A stretch of 64,000 nt of DNA from Candidatus Endonucleibacter bathymodioli (GCA_030674915.1 JASXSV010000006.1:1-64000); one strand, 5' to 3'; shown: positions 48,164 to 60,360, counted from the first letter of the stretch. Notes: a model not told the origin generated them from the letters alone. Numbers and translations: made by a program.

Positions 48164-49996
48164 TTGGTCATTCTATTATGGCATAGGCGATATTTGAAAA
48201 TACTGGATGAAAAAGTGGTTGTTTGGTTAATTAAAGCCATAGCCAAGCCTGATAGAACACTTGATTTATGGAGCTTTTCGGCTATTTTTTTGTGTTTTAT
48301 CGTATCTGCACCTGTATTATCCGCCTCTTTACAATGGAGGATCGAAGGTATTGGTGGAGATTTGGAAGAAAATGTTAGTATATATCTTGATAGGTTATCT
48401 GCTGTAGATCACTCACAACTTCCTAGATTCAAAACCCGAATAATCAAGGAAGTAAAGCACTCTCTTCAGGCTATGGGATATTATAGTCCCGTTATTACAA
48501 TCCATCCCCCAGATCCTAATACTGACGTTTGCATTATTACTATTGCGTCGGGTAAGCCTACTATTATCAGGAACGTGAACATATCACTTCTGGGTGATGC
48601 AACAGAAGATAGTGCTTTTTCTAATCTCCTCCTCACCTTTCCTTTGAAAAAAGGAACCACTCTAAATCACAGAGCTTATGAAGACACTAAAAATGCATTA
48701 CATAGTCTTGCCTCAGCCCATGGTTATTTTGATGCCAAAATGACAGAACATAAGGTTAGTGTTTACTCTGATAAAGAATATGCAGACATCCTCATTACTC
48801 TTGATTCAGGTTGTCGTTATCGTTTTGGTGATGTCAAATATATTAAAATGACAACGCGCTTCAAAGACATCGTGCAATCATTGGTAACTATCAAGCAAGG
48901 TGAGCCCTATGATGTAGTGAAGATAAGAAAATTAAATCAGAATATTGCACTCACAGGCTATTTTCACCAGATTGCAGTTCAGCCTGAAAGAAAGGACATA
49001 ACAAATAATGAAGTCCCTATCTCTATTCATGCTATACCACGACTTCATCATGAAATTCAGGTTGGGGCAGGGTACGCAACTGATGAAGGGCTTCGGTTTT
49101 CTCTGCACTGGGACAAACCTTGGGTTAATAACTACGGCCATAGCCTGAAAAATGAAGCTTATATATCGGAAAAGAAAACAAAAATAACGTCTAGTTACAA
49201 AATCCCTGATGGAAATCCTCTTAAAAAATATTACAATCTTAACTTTGGATACCAGCAAAAAACAGTTGAAGATACTGACAGTGAGCTCACCTCAGCAGCG
49301 ATTCATCACTTTAATAAGAATTCATTTATAATAAAAGAAGACTGGGATAATGATATATTTTTTCGAGTTGAACACGAAAACTACACCCAAGGGACGCAGA
49401 GTGATGATACTGTTTTACTAATCCCTGGGATTTCACTCATGTGTCATCGAGTACAAGGAGGTGATGCTTCTGATTACCATGGTAATCAGCACTTCGTGAA
49501 AGTTGAACTATCCAATAAAGCTTGGGGGTCGGACGTTGATTTTATAAAAGTATGGGGTCGAACTAAGTGGTTACAAACTTATTTTAATAAGCACAGAGTG
49601 ATTGCTCGAGCAGAACAAGGTGCGATTTTTATGATCAACTATGTATCAGAAATACCACCATCTATTCGATTCTTTACTGGTGGCGATCAAACTGTCAGAG
49701 GCTTTGCCTATGAGTCCATTTCACCAAAAGATAAAAATGGTCATTTGACTGGTGCCCGATACGTGACAACAGCAAGTATTGAGTATGCGTATTCATTTAT
49801 TAAAAAATGGTGGATCTCCACTTTTGTTGATGGTGGTACAGCTACCAATGATTATAAAGATAGGTGGAAAATAGGTGCCGGCTTCGGCATTCGATGGAGC
49901 ACTATTTTTGGTCAAATAAAACTGGATCTTGCTTGCGCTATTAGTGAAGAAAATAAGCCTTGGCGTTTTCATTTTACCATGGGGCCAATGCTATGA
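48164..49996 (+). CDS. tamA: Outer-membrane translocation/assembly protein TamA
   Basis: Omp85-family barrel that, with TamB, supports outer-membrane protein insertion and lipid transport. 610 residues from TTG 48164; a GTG at 48215 is an alternative giving a shorter leader. A hydrophobic signal segment (FSAIFLCFIVSAPVLSA) precedes about three POTRA domains and a C-terminal 16-strand barrel. The lid-lock motif is visible as VRGFAYESISP, and the protein ends with an aromatic-rich strand (…WRFHFTMGPML). The stop overlaps the tamB start by 4 bases (ATGA). Confidence 0.92.
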   Translation: MVILLWHRRYLKILDEKVVVWLIKAIAKPDRTLDLWSFSAIFLCFIVSAPVLSASLQWRIEGIGGDLEENVSIYLDRLSAVDHSQLPRFKTRIIKEVKHSLQAMGYYSPVITIHPPDPNTDVCIITIASGKPTIIRNVNISLLGDATEDSAFSNLLLTFPLKKGTTLNHRAYEDTKNALHSLASAHGYFDAKMTEHKVSVYSDKEYADILITLDSGCRYRFGDVKYIKMTTRFKDIVQSLVTIKQGEPYDVVKIRKLNQNIALTGYFHQIAVQPERKDITNNEVPISIHAIPRLHHEIQVGAGYATDEGLRFSLHWDKPWVNNYGHSLKNEAYISEKKTKITSSYKIPDGNPLKKYYNLNFGYQQKTVEDTDSELTSAAIHHFNKNSFIIKEDWDNDIFFRVEHENYTQGTQSDDTVLLIPGISLMCHRVQGGDASDYHGNQHFVKVELSNKAWGSDVDFIKVWGRTKWLQTYFNKHRVIARAEQGAIFMINYVSEIPPSIRFFTGGDQTVRGFAYESISPKDKNGHLTGARYVTTASIEYAYSFIKKWWISTFVDGGTATNDYKDRWKIGAGFGIRWSTIFGQIKLDLACAISEENKPWRFHFTMGPML

Positions 49997-52900
49997 AATG
50001 GTTATTACGAAATCTAGTTATTTTCAGTGTGGCAGTCACTATTTTTGCTCTTATATTGTGTTTCACTCATAGCGGTAATGCTCTATTGTGGAAGCAAATA
50101 CAAAATTGGTTGCCCCAACTGAGTGGAAATCTGATCGCAGGTCATTTTGGTAAAGGTTTTACGTTTGAAAATCTGGCATGGGAAGGAGACCAATTAGTTT
50201 TTAAAGCACAGCGAGCCAGCATTGCATGGCTCCCGTCTTGGCTTATTAAGGGGCGTTTGCGGATAACGCAGATAGAGATTTTACACCCTTCTATTACTTT
50301 ACTTAGGGCTGAAGATGCTCATACAGATGACCAGCAATCTAGAGAAGTTTTTAGTTTGCCGCTGGACTTGGATATTGATCATATTGATATTACCAACCTG
50401 AACTTTACTCAAGATAATCTTAAGATTTATTTTAGTAAGCTGACTACTCACCTAGAATTAAACGACAGAGGATTATCTACTAATAAAACAGTGATCGATA
50501 GTTTGATGATTCAGAGGGGAAATAAGCAGCCAGATATATCGTCAGTTAACAGCCATGGTTTAAATGACAATATAACACTTCCAGAAGTGAAACTTCCTTT
50601 CCCTGTTATGTTTAATAAACTACAGCTTATTAATACATCTTATAAACAGCAATATATCCCTCATATAAATTTGTCAGTTGAAGGTAAGGGGCATGATGTA
50701 GTTGTTCACTATATTGATGTGAATCATCCGTTGGCTGATGCTCACCTATCAGGCAAAATAAGAACTAATGGTAGCTATCCTCTTGAGTTCACAGTTAATG
50801 CAACACTGAAAGACCCACTTTCTGGCTCAATCCCTGCCGCACAACAATTCATAGCTATGTTTTCAGGGTCTCTTGGTGAGTTACTAACAGATATTGAGAC
50901 CACGGGAGCTATTAATACCCGTATCACAGGAACAGTCTATCCGATCAGAATGCAGCCATTCTTTGATCTTAAATTCCTCTGGCAAAATATCCAATGGCCC
51001 ATAATAACTGATAACCCAGATATTGATATAGGCCCAGGAGAGCTGGCTGTTTTGGGGGATCTAAAAAGTTATAATCTTATTTTGAAGACCAATGTAAGCG
51101 TGAAGCAACAGCCTATTGTTAATATTAACCTTACCGGAGAAGGCAATAGCCAAATTTTCAATATCAATCAGGCTCTCCTTGATACAGAAAAAGGTCGTAT
51201 GATTATAAATGGAAAGCTTGACTGGAATAACGGAATAAACTGGGATGGACTGATAAAAATATCAAACATAAATCCTTCACTTTGGTTTCCAGAGTATGAT
51301 GGTCAGTTAAATGGTAATATCAAACACTGCTTCAAGTATACCGGTCAGGGCTGGAATATTAAAATTCCAAACATAGCTATTGCTGGTCAGCTACGAAAGA
51401 ATCCTATGGAAATAACAGGAAAAGTAACCGTCGATAGTAGCATGGAGTGGGACATTAAAGACTTATTAATTAAAGCAGGGGATAATACTGTTACCGTTAA
51501 TGGCCATCTGGGAAATATATTGGCGCTAACTACAACACTACAATGTGGCAATCTTGAACAGATATATCCAGAGCTTAAAGGTTCAATAACTGGAGATATT
51601 GAAATAGCAGGAAGTCAGAAACATCCTTCTATTACCTATAGTATCAAAAGTCATCTTTTATCATGGCAACAGATTATTATTTCTGAATTAAATACTTTTG
51701 GTGTTTTAAAGAAAGATCATGAGTATGGAGGCGATATAAATCTGAGTCTACAGAAATTACAAACTGGAATGTTGACCCTACAAAATATCCAGTTAGACAT
51801 TGACGGTACAGAAAGTAATCATAAATTATTGCTGGTCTCTGAAGGTAGTCCAATAGCAATGAATATAGGTATTAATGGCGCGTGGAAGAATGCAAGTTGG
51901 CACGGTTTGCTCGAACAAGCCATAATTAGCACTGATGTAGGACAGTGGCTACTGCAAGCACCACTGGTCATGACACTGGATAAGGAGCAAACACTATTCT
52001 TGTCAGACCAGTGCTGGCACTCCGGCAAATCAGCACTTTGTTTTGACTCAGCGACTATATCTAGTACTCATGGGCAGGTGTCATTCAGTGTAAATCAACT
52101 TGATACGAAGGTTCTTAGCCCTTTCTTTTCAGAGCAGTTCTCATGGCAGGCCTTGTTGTTTGGACAAGGAAAACTGCAGTGGCAGAATGCGACACTAGAT
52201 CTTAATCTGAATTTGAACACCCCCCCCGGCGTTCTGCAGGTAGAAACTTGGACGAGTGAGTATGAATCTTTGAGTTTGACTATTGATGTTTCAAAGAAAA
52301 CACTTAATTCCAGACTTATCTTTTTATCCAAACAACTTGGTCAAGCAGATATCCAAGTATCTGTAACTGATCTTTCAGAAAAAAAACTACTGGGAGGTGA
52401 GGTCGTTATAGATAGATTAATGCTCAGTGTACTTACTCCTTTTATACCAGATATTAGTCATATTGAGGGTTCCATTTCCGTCAACGGACGTATTGATGGA
52501 TCTTTAGAAGATCCTCTTTTTTATGGTAACTTATCTTTAAGTCAAGTCGGACTAAAAATGGAAACCACCCCTAATATTGTCAGCATTGACAAATTAAATA
52601 CTCTAATAAAAGTGAATGGATCATCTGCTGTGCTCAATGGTCGGATGAATGTTGGTGAGGGTGCCTTAAATATTGGAGGCAACCTTGATTGGCAACAATT
52701 ACCGCCCACAGGTAAGATAACACTCGAAGGAGATAATCTTAGTGTTCAGTACATGGGCTTGGGAGAAATACGCATCAGTACTGATTTGGTTTTAAACATT
52801 GGCGAACAGTATAATTTAACCGGAAGTTTGCTTATTCCTTGGGCGCAAATAAAAATTGACGACTTACCAAAGCACGCAGTGGTTCTCTCTAGTGATGTAG

Positions 52901-53658
52901 TGATAATCCATCCTAGCCAGGAGGATGGTGGTGGGAAAGAATCCTCGGTTCCCATTAATATAAATATTGATGTTTCATTAGAAGACAGTGTTCATCTTAA
53001 GGCTTTTGGTCTTAATTCTGAACTTCAGGGTAAGCTAGCTATTATTCAAGTGCCCGACAAACCACTTGAAGTATATGGAGCTATTCAGTTGATAGAAGGA
53101 AAATATCAATATCTTGGTCAGGACCTAATCATTCAGAAAGGGCGTATTATATTTTCAGGTCCAGTGGATAACTCATACCTCACACTAAGGGCTATTCGCA
53201 ACCCTGAAGTGATCGAAGATAACGTTACTGTTGGTGTGTTAGCCCAAGGCCCAATTTCTCACCCGGAATGGTCATTATTTTCTTCTCCGGCAATGTCCCA
53301 GTATGAACAGCTCTCTTATCTGCTTAGGGGGAAGTCTACAGACTCTAGTGATGATGATAGTGCCCTGGAATCCATGTTACTTGGCCTGGGCATCTATCAA
53401 CTAGGAGGCTTTGTCACTAACATAGGCTCTTCCATTGGAGTGAATGATTTAGCTCTTACTACCGAAGGTAGTGGTGATGATTCTAAGGTTGTCGTCAGCG
53501 GCCATGTTTCGCAGAAAACTCAGATTCAGTATAGTACTGGTGTTTTCAACTCAGTGGGTGAAGTTCGAGTAAAATATGCACTGATGAATAATATTTATCT
53601 TCAGGTTGTTAGTGGACTAGCGAATGCTATGGATATATTTTATCGTTTTTCACTTTGA
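49993..53658 (+). CDS. tamB: Inner-membrane-anchored translocation/assembly protein TamB
   Basis: AsmA-like bridging protein. 1221 residues from ATG 49993, chosen for the ATGA overlap with tamA rather than a TTG 33 bases earlier. One N-terminal membrane helix (about 6-26), then a long repetitive beta-rich region lining a hydrophobic groove, and the DUF490/TamB C-terminal domain (…GKYQYLGQDLIIQKGRIIFSGP… in parts; …YEQLSYLLRGK; …GLGIYQLGGFVTNIGSSIGV). Ends MDIFYRFSL. Full length, intact. Confidence 0.94.
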   Translation: MKWLLRNLVIFSVAVTIFALILCFTHSGNALLWKQIQNWLPQLSGNLIAGHFGKGFTFENLAWEGDQLVFKAQRASIAWLPSWLIKGRLRITQIEILHPSITLLRAEDAHTDDQQSREVFSLPLDLDIDHIDITNLNFTQDNLKIYFSKLTTHLELNDRGLSTNKTVIDSLMIQRGNKQPDISSVNSHGLNDNITLPEVKLPFPVMFNKLQLINTSYKQQYIPHINLSVEGKGHDVVVHYIDVNHPLADAHLSGKIRTNGSYPLEFTVNATLKDPLSGSIPAAQQFIAMFSGSLGELLTDIETTGAINTRITGTVYPIRMQPFFDLKFLWQNIQWPIITDNPDIDIGPGELAVLGDLKSYNLILKTNVSVKQQPIVNINLTGEGNSQIFNINQALLDTEKGRMIINGKLDWNNGINWDGLIKISNINPSLWFPEYDGQLNGNIKHCFKYTGQGWNIKIPNIAIAGQLRKNPMEITGKVTVDSSMEWDIKDLLIKAGDNTVTVNGHLGNILALTTTLQCGNLEQIYPELKGSITGDIEIAGSQKHPSITYSIKSHLLSWQQIIISELNTFGVLKKDHEYGGDINLSLQKLQTGMLTLQNIQLDIDGTESNHKLLLVSEGSPIAMNIGINGAWKNASWHGLLEQAIISTDVGQWLLQAPLVMTLDKEQTLFLSDQCWHSGKSALCFDSATISSTHGQVSFSVNQLDTKVLSPFFSEQFSWQALLFGQGKLQWQNATLDLNLNLNTPPGVLQVETWTSEYESLSLTIDVSKKTLNSRLIFLSKQLGQADIQVSVTDLSEKKLLGGEVVIDRLMLSVLTPFIPDISHIEGSISVNGRIDGSLEDPLFYGNLSLSQVGLKMETTPNIVSIDKLNTLIKVNGSSAVLNGRMNVGEGALNIGGNLDWQQLPPTGKITLEGDNLSVQYMGLGEIRISTDLVLNIGEQYNLTGSLLIPWAQIKIDDLPKHAVVLSSDVVIIHPSQEDGGGKESSVPININIDVSLEDSVHLKAFGLNSELQGKLAIIQVPDKPLEVYGAIQLIEGKYQYLGQDLIIQKGRIIFSGPVDNSYLTLRAIRNPEVIEDNVTVGVLAQGPISHPEWSLFSSPAMSQYEQLSYLLRGKSTDSSDDDSALESMLLGLGIYQLGGFVTNIGSSIGVNDLALTTEGSGDDSKVVVSGHVSQKTQIQYSTGVFNSVGEVRVKYALMNNIYLQVVSGLANAMDIFYRFSL

Positions 53659-53753
53659 ACAACCTGAACTGGTACCCTTTAATCAAACAACATGTTTGAA
53701 ATTTTGGTACTAGTTCACGCCTATTTAAGCCAAAATTATGTTTGCTTAGTGAC

Positions 53754-54620
53754 TTATTTTACCGGGCGAATAAACAAGAGTGGCTTGCCTTTCTCCAGTA
53801 TATAAGGATAAGAAATAGTTTCATTATTCTCACCTATAGCCACTCTATCAGGTGCCATGTATAAATAGGTCCAGCCAGGCAGTCGAACACTCAGCTTCTG
53901 GTAAAACACATTTTCTGCTATCGTTTTCTTGGGTCCACCCTGAGACAACGCAATTCTTGGATAGTTAAATTGGTCAGAAATATTAAATAACCAGGCATCC
54001 TGGACGGCGGTAGCGTAAAACGAAAAAGAAGGTGCCACGACAGAGCTCTCTGGTTCAGGTATATAAATACTCAGCATACAGTTCATTCGCTGAAAGGAGC
54101 AATCTCCATCACTGTCCTCAATATACCATTGCTGGAATGCAGTACCGAGATATACATACGGAGTTTTCACAGGTTGTAACTTAAACTGCATTTCTTCAAG
54201 AACTGTAACTGCACTTTTTGCCACCATGCCTTCAAGCAGCTGCTTTGCATGAAGCTTATCTTTAGCGTTGTTTTTAGGCATCCAGGCAAATAGACGATGG
54301 TTGCTTCTATGACTCGCGCCCGGTATGTTCCACCCCCAGTAAAAAGATTTAAATGCACCAGAAGGAGCCATGGAGCCACCAGTGATACCACTAAAATTAC
54401 CATAGGCAGGGTGGAACAAGCTATTAAGCTTATAGTCCAATAAAAGACCTTCTTTGTTATAGGCACCAGCTGCTAACTGCTGATCATGAACCTGGCGCGT
54501 CATCCCTCCTGCAACGGTAAGATTTTTGGCCTTTGACCACTGATCATTATAGCTCGTACCTTTACTCACACAGCCATTTAACAGTAACGTTATAACAACT
54601 AATAAATATGTTTTATTCAT
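53754..54620 (-). CDS. Lipoprotein of unknown function
   Basis: 288 residues from ATG 54620 (MNKTYLLVVITLLLNGC), with AGGAGG just upstream; an in-frame ATG at 54662 is discarded. A lipobox LLNGC gives acylation at Cys17. The mature part has aromatic-rich stretches (FKSFYWGWNIPG) and cysteines in DGDCSFQRMNCMLSIYIP. I recognise no domain. It stands alone after tamB on the opposite strand. Asp at +2 is absent (Val-Ser follow Cys), so outer-membrane sorting is likely. Confidence 0.8.
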   Translation of the reverse strand: MNKTYLLVVITLLLNGCVSKGTSYNDQWSKAKNLTVAGGMTRQVHDQQLAAGAYNKEGLLLDYKLNSLFHPAYGNFSGITGGSMAPSGAFKSFYWGWNIPGASHRSNHRLFAWMPKNNAKDKLHAKQLLEGMVAKSAVTVLEEMQFKLQPVKTPYVYLGTAFQQWYIEDSDGDCSFQRMNCMLSIYIPEPESSVVAPSFSFYATAVQDAWLFNISDQFNYPRIALSQGGPKKTIAENVFYQKLSVRLPGWTYLYMAPDRVAIGENNETISYPYILEKGKPLLFIRPVK

Positions 54621-54787
54621 GACACCTCCTTTCTTGTGAATTACCTTGGCATTTATCGGCATGAATCAATGAAAACTTGACTTAGTTGAAACTTTTTTTG
54701 CATGATTCCGAAAGGCTATTTAATTAAGACAGGAGAATCAGGCTGTATACTGCTTAGTTACTAGATTTTTTTATACGCAAGACAATA

Positions 54788-55840
54788 TCAATAGTTTCTT
54801 GTATTTAAGAATATTTCTCCTGCAAGGGTAAGCGATAATATTCGAAGGTTATGCCAAGTATCGCCTTTTATCAGACCCTTGATCTGAGCGTCAATTTGCC
54901 CGGCTAGAATCAGCATTGATCTCAAATTTTTTCCACTGTGTCTCATTATCGCTTTATGGATTAACCGTGATCTGCGCTTAAGTAAGTATGGAGAAAAACC
55001 AACTACTTTTGCTGACACTGAAAGCGCTGCATCTTGGCTAAGACCTTTGGAGAGCTGATGACCCAGGTGACTGAGCAATCTAATCTCTCTGACTAGAGCC
55101 CATAAAACCACAGGTGGCTCCACACTTTCACCTTTTAATACACCTAGTATTCGCATACAGGTCTTGATGTTGCCATCAAGGACTGCATCCGCAAGATCGA
55201 ATACATCATAACGGGCGCTATCTAAAACTGACTCTCTAACAATATTCTCATCAATTATATTACCTTGGGCCACTAATTTCAGTTTTTCAATTTCCTGAAA
55301 TGCGGCCAACAGGTTTCCTTCAATACATTCAGAGAATAAAATCAGAGCATCAGGAGTTATTTCAAAACCATCTTTTTTGAGACGGGAAGCTATCCAACCC
55401 GGTAACTTATTAGACTCAATAGGCCAGACAGGAATAAATACGCCGTTTTTATCCAGGGTTTTAAACCACTTAGATTTTTGGGCCTGCCCTTCTATCCTGC
55501 CAGTGATAAGTAGAAGAAGGTTATCAGTGGAGGGGGCTTTCATGTACTCCATTAGCGCTTTTTTGCCGCTTTCTCCTGGTTTACCATTCGGCATCCGTAC
55601 TTCAAAGATACGCTTATAAGAAAATAGAGATAGGCTATTTGCTGCTCCCAGCAGTTCTCGCCAATCGAAGATATTGTCAACATGGTAGACTATACGTTCA
55701 GCATACCCCTGCTCTTTAGCTTTTTTTCGCACAAGATCGGCGCACTCTGATACCTGCAAAGGCTCGTCGCCACTGATGATATATACAAGAGAAAGCTGGC
55801 GCTGCAAATAAGACGCTAGCTGATCCGACCCTAGCTTCAT
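54788..55840 (-). CDS. holA: DNA polymerase III delta subunit
   Basis: Clamp-loader subunit that opens the sliding clamp. 350 residues. N-terminal LVYIISGDEPLQVSECADLVR and SLFSYKRIFEVRMP are typical of HolA domain I; the lid and collar domains follow (…VLWALVREIRLLSHL…). It overlaps lptE by 4 bases, as commonly seen; leuS is not present upstream of lptE. Confidence 0.95.
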   Translation of the reverse strand: MKLGSDQLASYLQRQLSLVYIISGDEPLQVSECADLVRKKAKEQGYAERIVYHVDNIFDWRELLGAANSLSLFSYKRIFEVRMPNGKPGESGKKALMEYMKAPSTDNLLLLITGRIEGQAQKSKWFKTLDKNGVFIPVWPIESNKLPGWIASRLKKDGFEITPDALILFSECIEGNLLAAFQEIEKLKLVAQGNIIDENIVRESVLDSARYDVFDLADAVLDGNIKTCMRILGVLKGESVEPPVVLWALVREIRLLSHLGHQLSKGLSQDAALSVSAKVVGFSPYLLKRRSRLIHKAIMRHSGKNLRSMLILAGQIDAQIKGLIKGDTWHNLRILSLTLAGEIFLNTRNY

Positions 55841-56409
55841 TCCTTGTTATCCTTAGTTTGGAGCTGGCGTTTTTTTTCTAATGCCAGTGCTCTAACTCTG
55901 ATTTCTTCTTCTTTGAACTTTTCTACGGATATACTAGTCACTGCATTGACCATTCGGAAGATTAAATCCTGACGTAACTCCTTATAAGTAATAGACTCTT
56001 CAGACTGAGCCGCATTAGTTAAATCCTGATCCTGTGATACATGGCGCTCAACCGCCACTTCTACCGGAGAGAAGATCGGCAAATTATCTTCTGTCTCAAT
56101 CTGATAAAGAATATTCTCTTTCAACAATTTCTGATAGTACCCTACGGAGCCATGAATACGCTCCCCAGCACTCTTCTGCAGTTGGATAATTTTAATTCTT
56201 ATGGGTGCACTTTCAGCAATTTGAATACCAGTATCGCTCAGAGCCTTTGCCAACTGACGAATAAATATCTGGTCACTACCAGAAATAGCCAGTATTCCTA
56301 TTTCACTGTTAACATTTATCTTGCCTCTTAGATGAAAGCCACAGGCCGTAAATAGACTGATAACACACAAAAGAGGCAGACTTGTTCCCAGGCGCAAGCA
56401 AAATTTCAT
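55837..56409 (-). CDS. lptE: LPS-assembly lipoprotein LptE
   Basis: Outer-membrane lipoprotein plug of the LptD translocon. 190 residues: signal peptide and lipobox LFTACGFHLRG, the CGFHLRG start of the mature protein being diagnostic. The C-terminus is Lys/Glu-rich and somewhat longer than usual. Coupled to holA by a 4-base overlap. With LptA, LptB and LptC this gives most of the Lpt pathway in the window; LptD, LptF and LptG are elsewhere. Confidence 0.93.
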   Translation of the reverse strand: MKFCLRLGTSLPLLCVISLFTACGFHLRGKINVNSEIGILAISGSDQIFIRQLAKALSDTGIQIAESAPIRIKIIQLQKSAGERIHGSVGYYQKLLKENILYQIETEDNLPIFSPVEVAVERHVSQDQDLTNAAQSEESITYKELRQDLIFRMVNAVTSISVEKFKEEEIRVRALALEKKRQLQTKDNKE

Positions 56410-56993
56410 GGTATCTCCACTGTTTATCGACAGAACCGACAGATGCCTCCGTCACATCAATGACAGAAGATTAACACTCACCTTGTTGACATTGAAGGTA
56501 TGTCCTAAAAAATGGGCCTAACATACCCGTAGCATTTCAAAATACAGCGCTGCTGATTGCACTCACTCCACACCTCTTATACTCATTTCCCTTGAAGATG
56601 CTTTATTTGGAAACTATTTTCCCCACAAACAATCCTCACATTACAGCAAAAGCAGACTTGCTATTACTCCATAATATAGAGCATGACGCCCGAGAGCATG
56701 ATCGCATTAAGGCGTATTGATAGCGTCGGAAGATTGACTACATCATTTATTGATCAGGCCTTGAGAAAAAGTAAATGCAGCATTTGCCCCCATATGAATT
56801 ATTAGATGAAAAGACAATCCTTCGGCTAGAAATTGATGCTTTGTTGACCAGCAAAATTAGCGCAAATTTTGATAATCTAAAACCTGTACCTTGAATTAGC
56901 TTGGATGCAAACAAAGTTCTGGAACTTTGCTTACCCTTTCACCTATCTGCATCTCTAAGGATTTGGAACAGGAACCCATACATTTTTAAGCTA
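56410..56993. other. Gene-free interval between lptE and murA
   Basis: About 580 bases. Contains a left-end fragment of the dispersed repeat, ATACTCATTTCCCTTGAAGA near 56580, and a possible further piece, GACATTGAAGGTATGTCC near 56488. No coding frame or RNA gene. Confidence 0.5.
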
Positions 56994-58277
<1,284 letters not shown>

Positions 58278-58499
58278 TTAAATGTTGCTTGCCTGCTATT
58301 CATCAAGAGTCAGTATCTTGGCAGCATGAACTCCACCACTGGCAATAAAACTATTGAGTCAACGATAGACTATTTGCTGACACCTAACAAGTAACGTGCC
58401 TGAAACTGGTTTCTGAACAGAAAGGTAAAAATAATAACCCTCTCCTTCAACAAAAAACTATGAAACTGGTACACTATCGGCAAGTAATATTTAACTTCG

Positions 58500-59708
58500 T
58501 TACCATATTTGAGGAAATAGAAATTCTACTTCCGTAGTTGATAACTTCATCTTCACATCCCGCTTTGGTTTTGCCGATATAAGTCCGTCCTCATCCATTT
58601 GCTTGAATATAGGTCTTAGTGTTTGCTCCCCTTTATTTAAATGCTTACCTATAGTACTTTTAATCATAGCTCCCCTAGCAAGAAGTAACTGATAAATATC
58701 CCTAGCAATTATTTTTAAAAGAGGCAGTTTCTTTCCATATGAATCTGGAATGGCACCTTTAGCTCTCATGTCGAAATAATAATCTACTCTTATGGCCAGC
58801 TTACTAGGCTCAAGTAAGTCAGTGAAAAAATTAACTTGATCTAGAGCGGTATCAATAAAGTACTTTGTGAAATGTAGAAGCCCTTTGTCAGACAATATCC
58901 CCCTGCCATCGGTGTTTCCCTGTTTTATCATATCAGCTTGAGCAAGTGCTTTATAATAAGGTGACACATCTCTTCCAAAACCTCTTGTTATAGACCATAA
59001 ACCATATCCACCAAACCCTGCATTTCTCATATAACAATCTGTTATCAATCTGACTGCTCTACCATTACCGTCAAAAAATGGGTGCAACCATGCTAATCTA
59101 TGATGTAACCCTGCAGCAGCTACAATCTTCGCCTCTCCATAAATTTTGTCAGCATTAAAAGCATTCTCTATCCATGTCATATAACCTGGAACATCACCTG
59201 AGTCTGGAGGCACCTGCCGGACAACTAGAACATCTCGCTCTCTATATTCACCAGGAATAACTATTATTGGGTCGTCTGCCTCATCTACTGAAATTTCACC
59301 ATCTTGATTTAAGACTTTTAACATTTCTTCCGGTAGTCCATCATAGAATGATTTGTGAATGGACTTAATGTAGCCTTCAGAGGTTATTGAGCTACTTATG
59401 TTAGAAGTGGTTTTGGCTTTTACCTGTGCTTCTAAGTGGATTAATAGCTCTCAAACAGACTTAGATACCTCTTGATTTGAGGAGGCGTCTTTCTATTGAG
59501 TATTTAATAGTTCTTTAGGGTGTGTGAGATTACCCTCAATTTTGTTGCTGTAATAGCAGTTAACTAGCCTAAGCAACCATTCTATTGAACTTCGAATAGA
59601 CTTTGGGATAGTTTTGTTTAGTGCTGATTCAGCCATATAGAGCTGTACCATTTTGTCTTGATACTCACCAATCCTACTTGAGTTCAAATAAGGTGTCACT
59701 GATATCAT
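58500..59708 (-). pseudogene. Fic family AMPylase-like gene with two in-frame stops
   Basis: A single frame from ATG 59708 to 58500 (about 402 codons) encodes an N-terminal Fic segment with an inhibitory-helix motif SNKIEGN, then the catalytic motif HPFFDGNGRAVR, and a C-terminal winged helix (…GAMIKSTIGKHLNKGEQTLRPIF… in parts). TAG at 59493-59495 and TGA at 59451-59453 interrupt it, with no frame change. An internal start could still give a fragment holding the catalytic loop but not the inhibitory helix. Position between murA and mlaB is where ibaG is expected. Confidence 0.88.
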
Positions 59709-60360
59709 TATCGCCTCACGATATGGCTGAATGCACTGATATTATTAGATCTCTTGGTTTTCTGCCAGGATTTTTAACGGTTTGCCTTATAGGTTAGGGA
59801 AGGTGCGATTAAGTCCCATTTTTTAGGAGTAGCATACAGGATACCTGTTGGCATGACCAGTAGCAGGTCTTGTTACTCAGGAACTCACTATCAACGAGAG
59901 ATAACTGCTATCCCATAATTGATATTATTTATCTGCAGAAAGGTTATGTGTTTCGTGGCAGTAGGCTTCATAACGCTGTATGCATCATTCAAGAAATAGA
60001 GATCACGTATTGCTGCAAAAGGTAATTCCATCACCATATCCCTTGACACCATGGGTTATTGACTGTTCTCACCATCAATGGTATCTGGTATAGATATTCA
60101 CTGACAACCTTGTCATGTGCTTTTTGAAAAGTTAGCGGCACATATTTCTGCTTTCCGATCGTTTGATACTGGTTCTGATATTCAGGCTTGCGCTGTTTAA
60201 GAATGCTTGTAGATGCGGGGTAGACTGTGTCTCTCTTTACTTAAAAGCGTAAATGGGCAAGGGGGGGGGGGCCAAGGGAGTCACTGGAAATGCAAGAGAC
60301 AGTATATTGTATAGAGCAAAACCACTTAGATTGCAGAAGACTGCGTTAGATCGCCCATCA
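59709..60360. other. Gene-free interval between the Fic pseudogene and mlaB
   Basis: About 650 bases. Holds a dispersed-repeat fragment, GTTCTCACCATCAATGGTAT near 60064-60083, and a run of 11 G at 60261-60271. No coding frame recognised. Confidence 0.55.

Noticed and set aside
53665..53748. Hairpin after tamB (CTGGTACC…GGTACTAG) as terminator
   Set aside because: Loop is long, stem imperfect and no T-run follows.
58500..59324. Intact 274-residue Fic gene
   Set aside because: The same frame continues upstream through two stop codons into a recognisable Fic N-terminus, so it is a broken longer gene.
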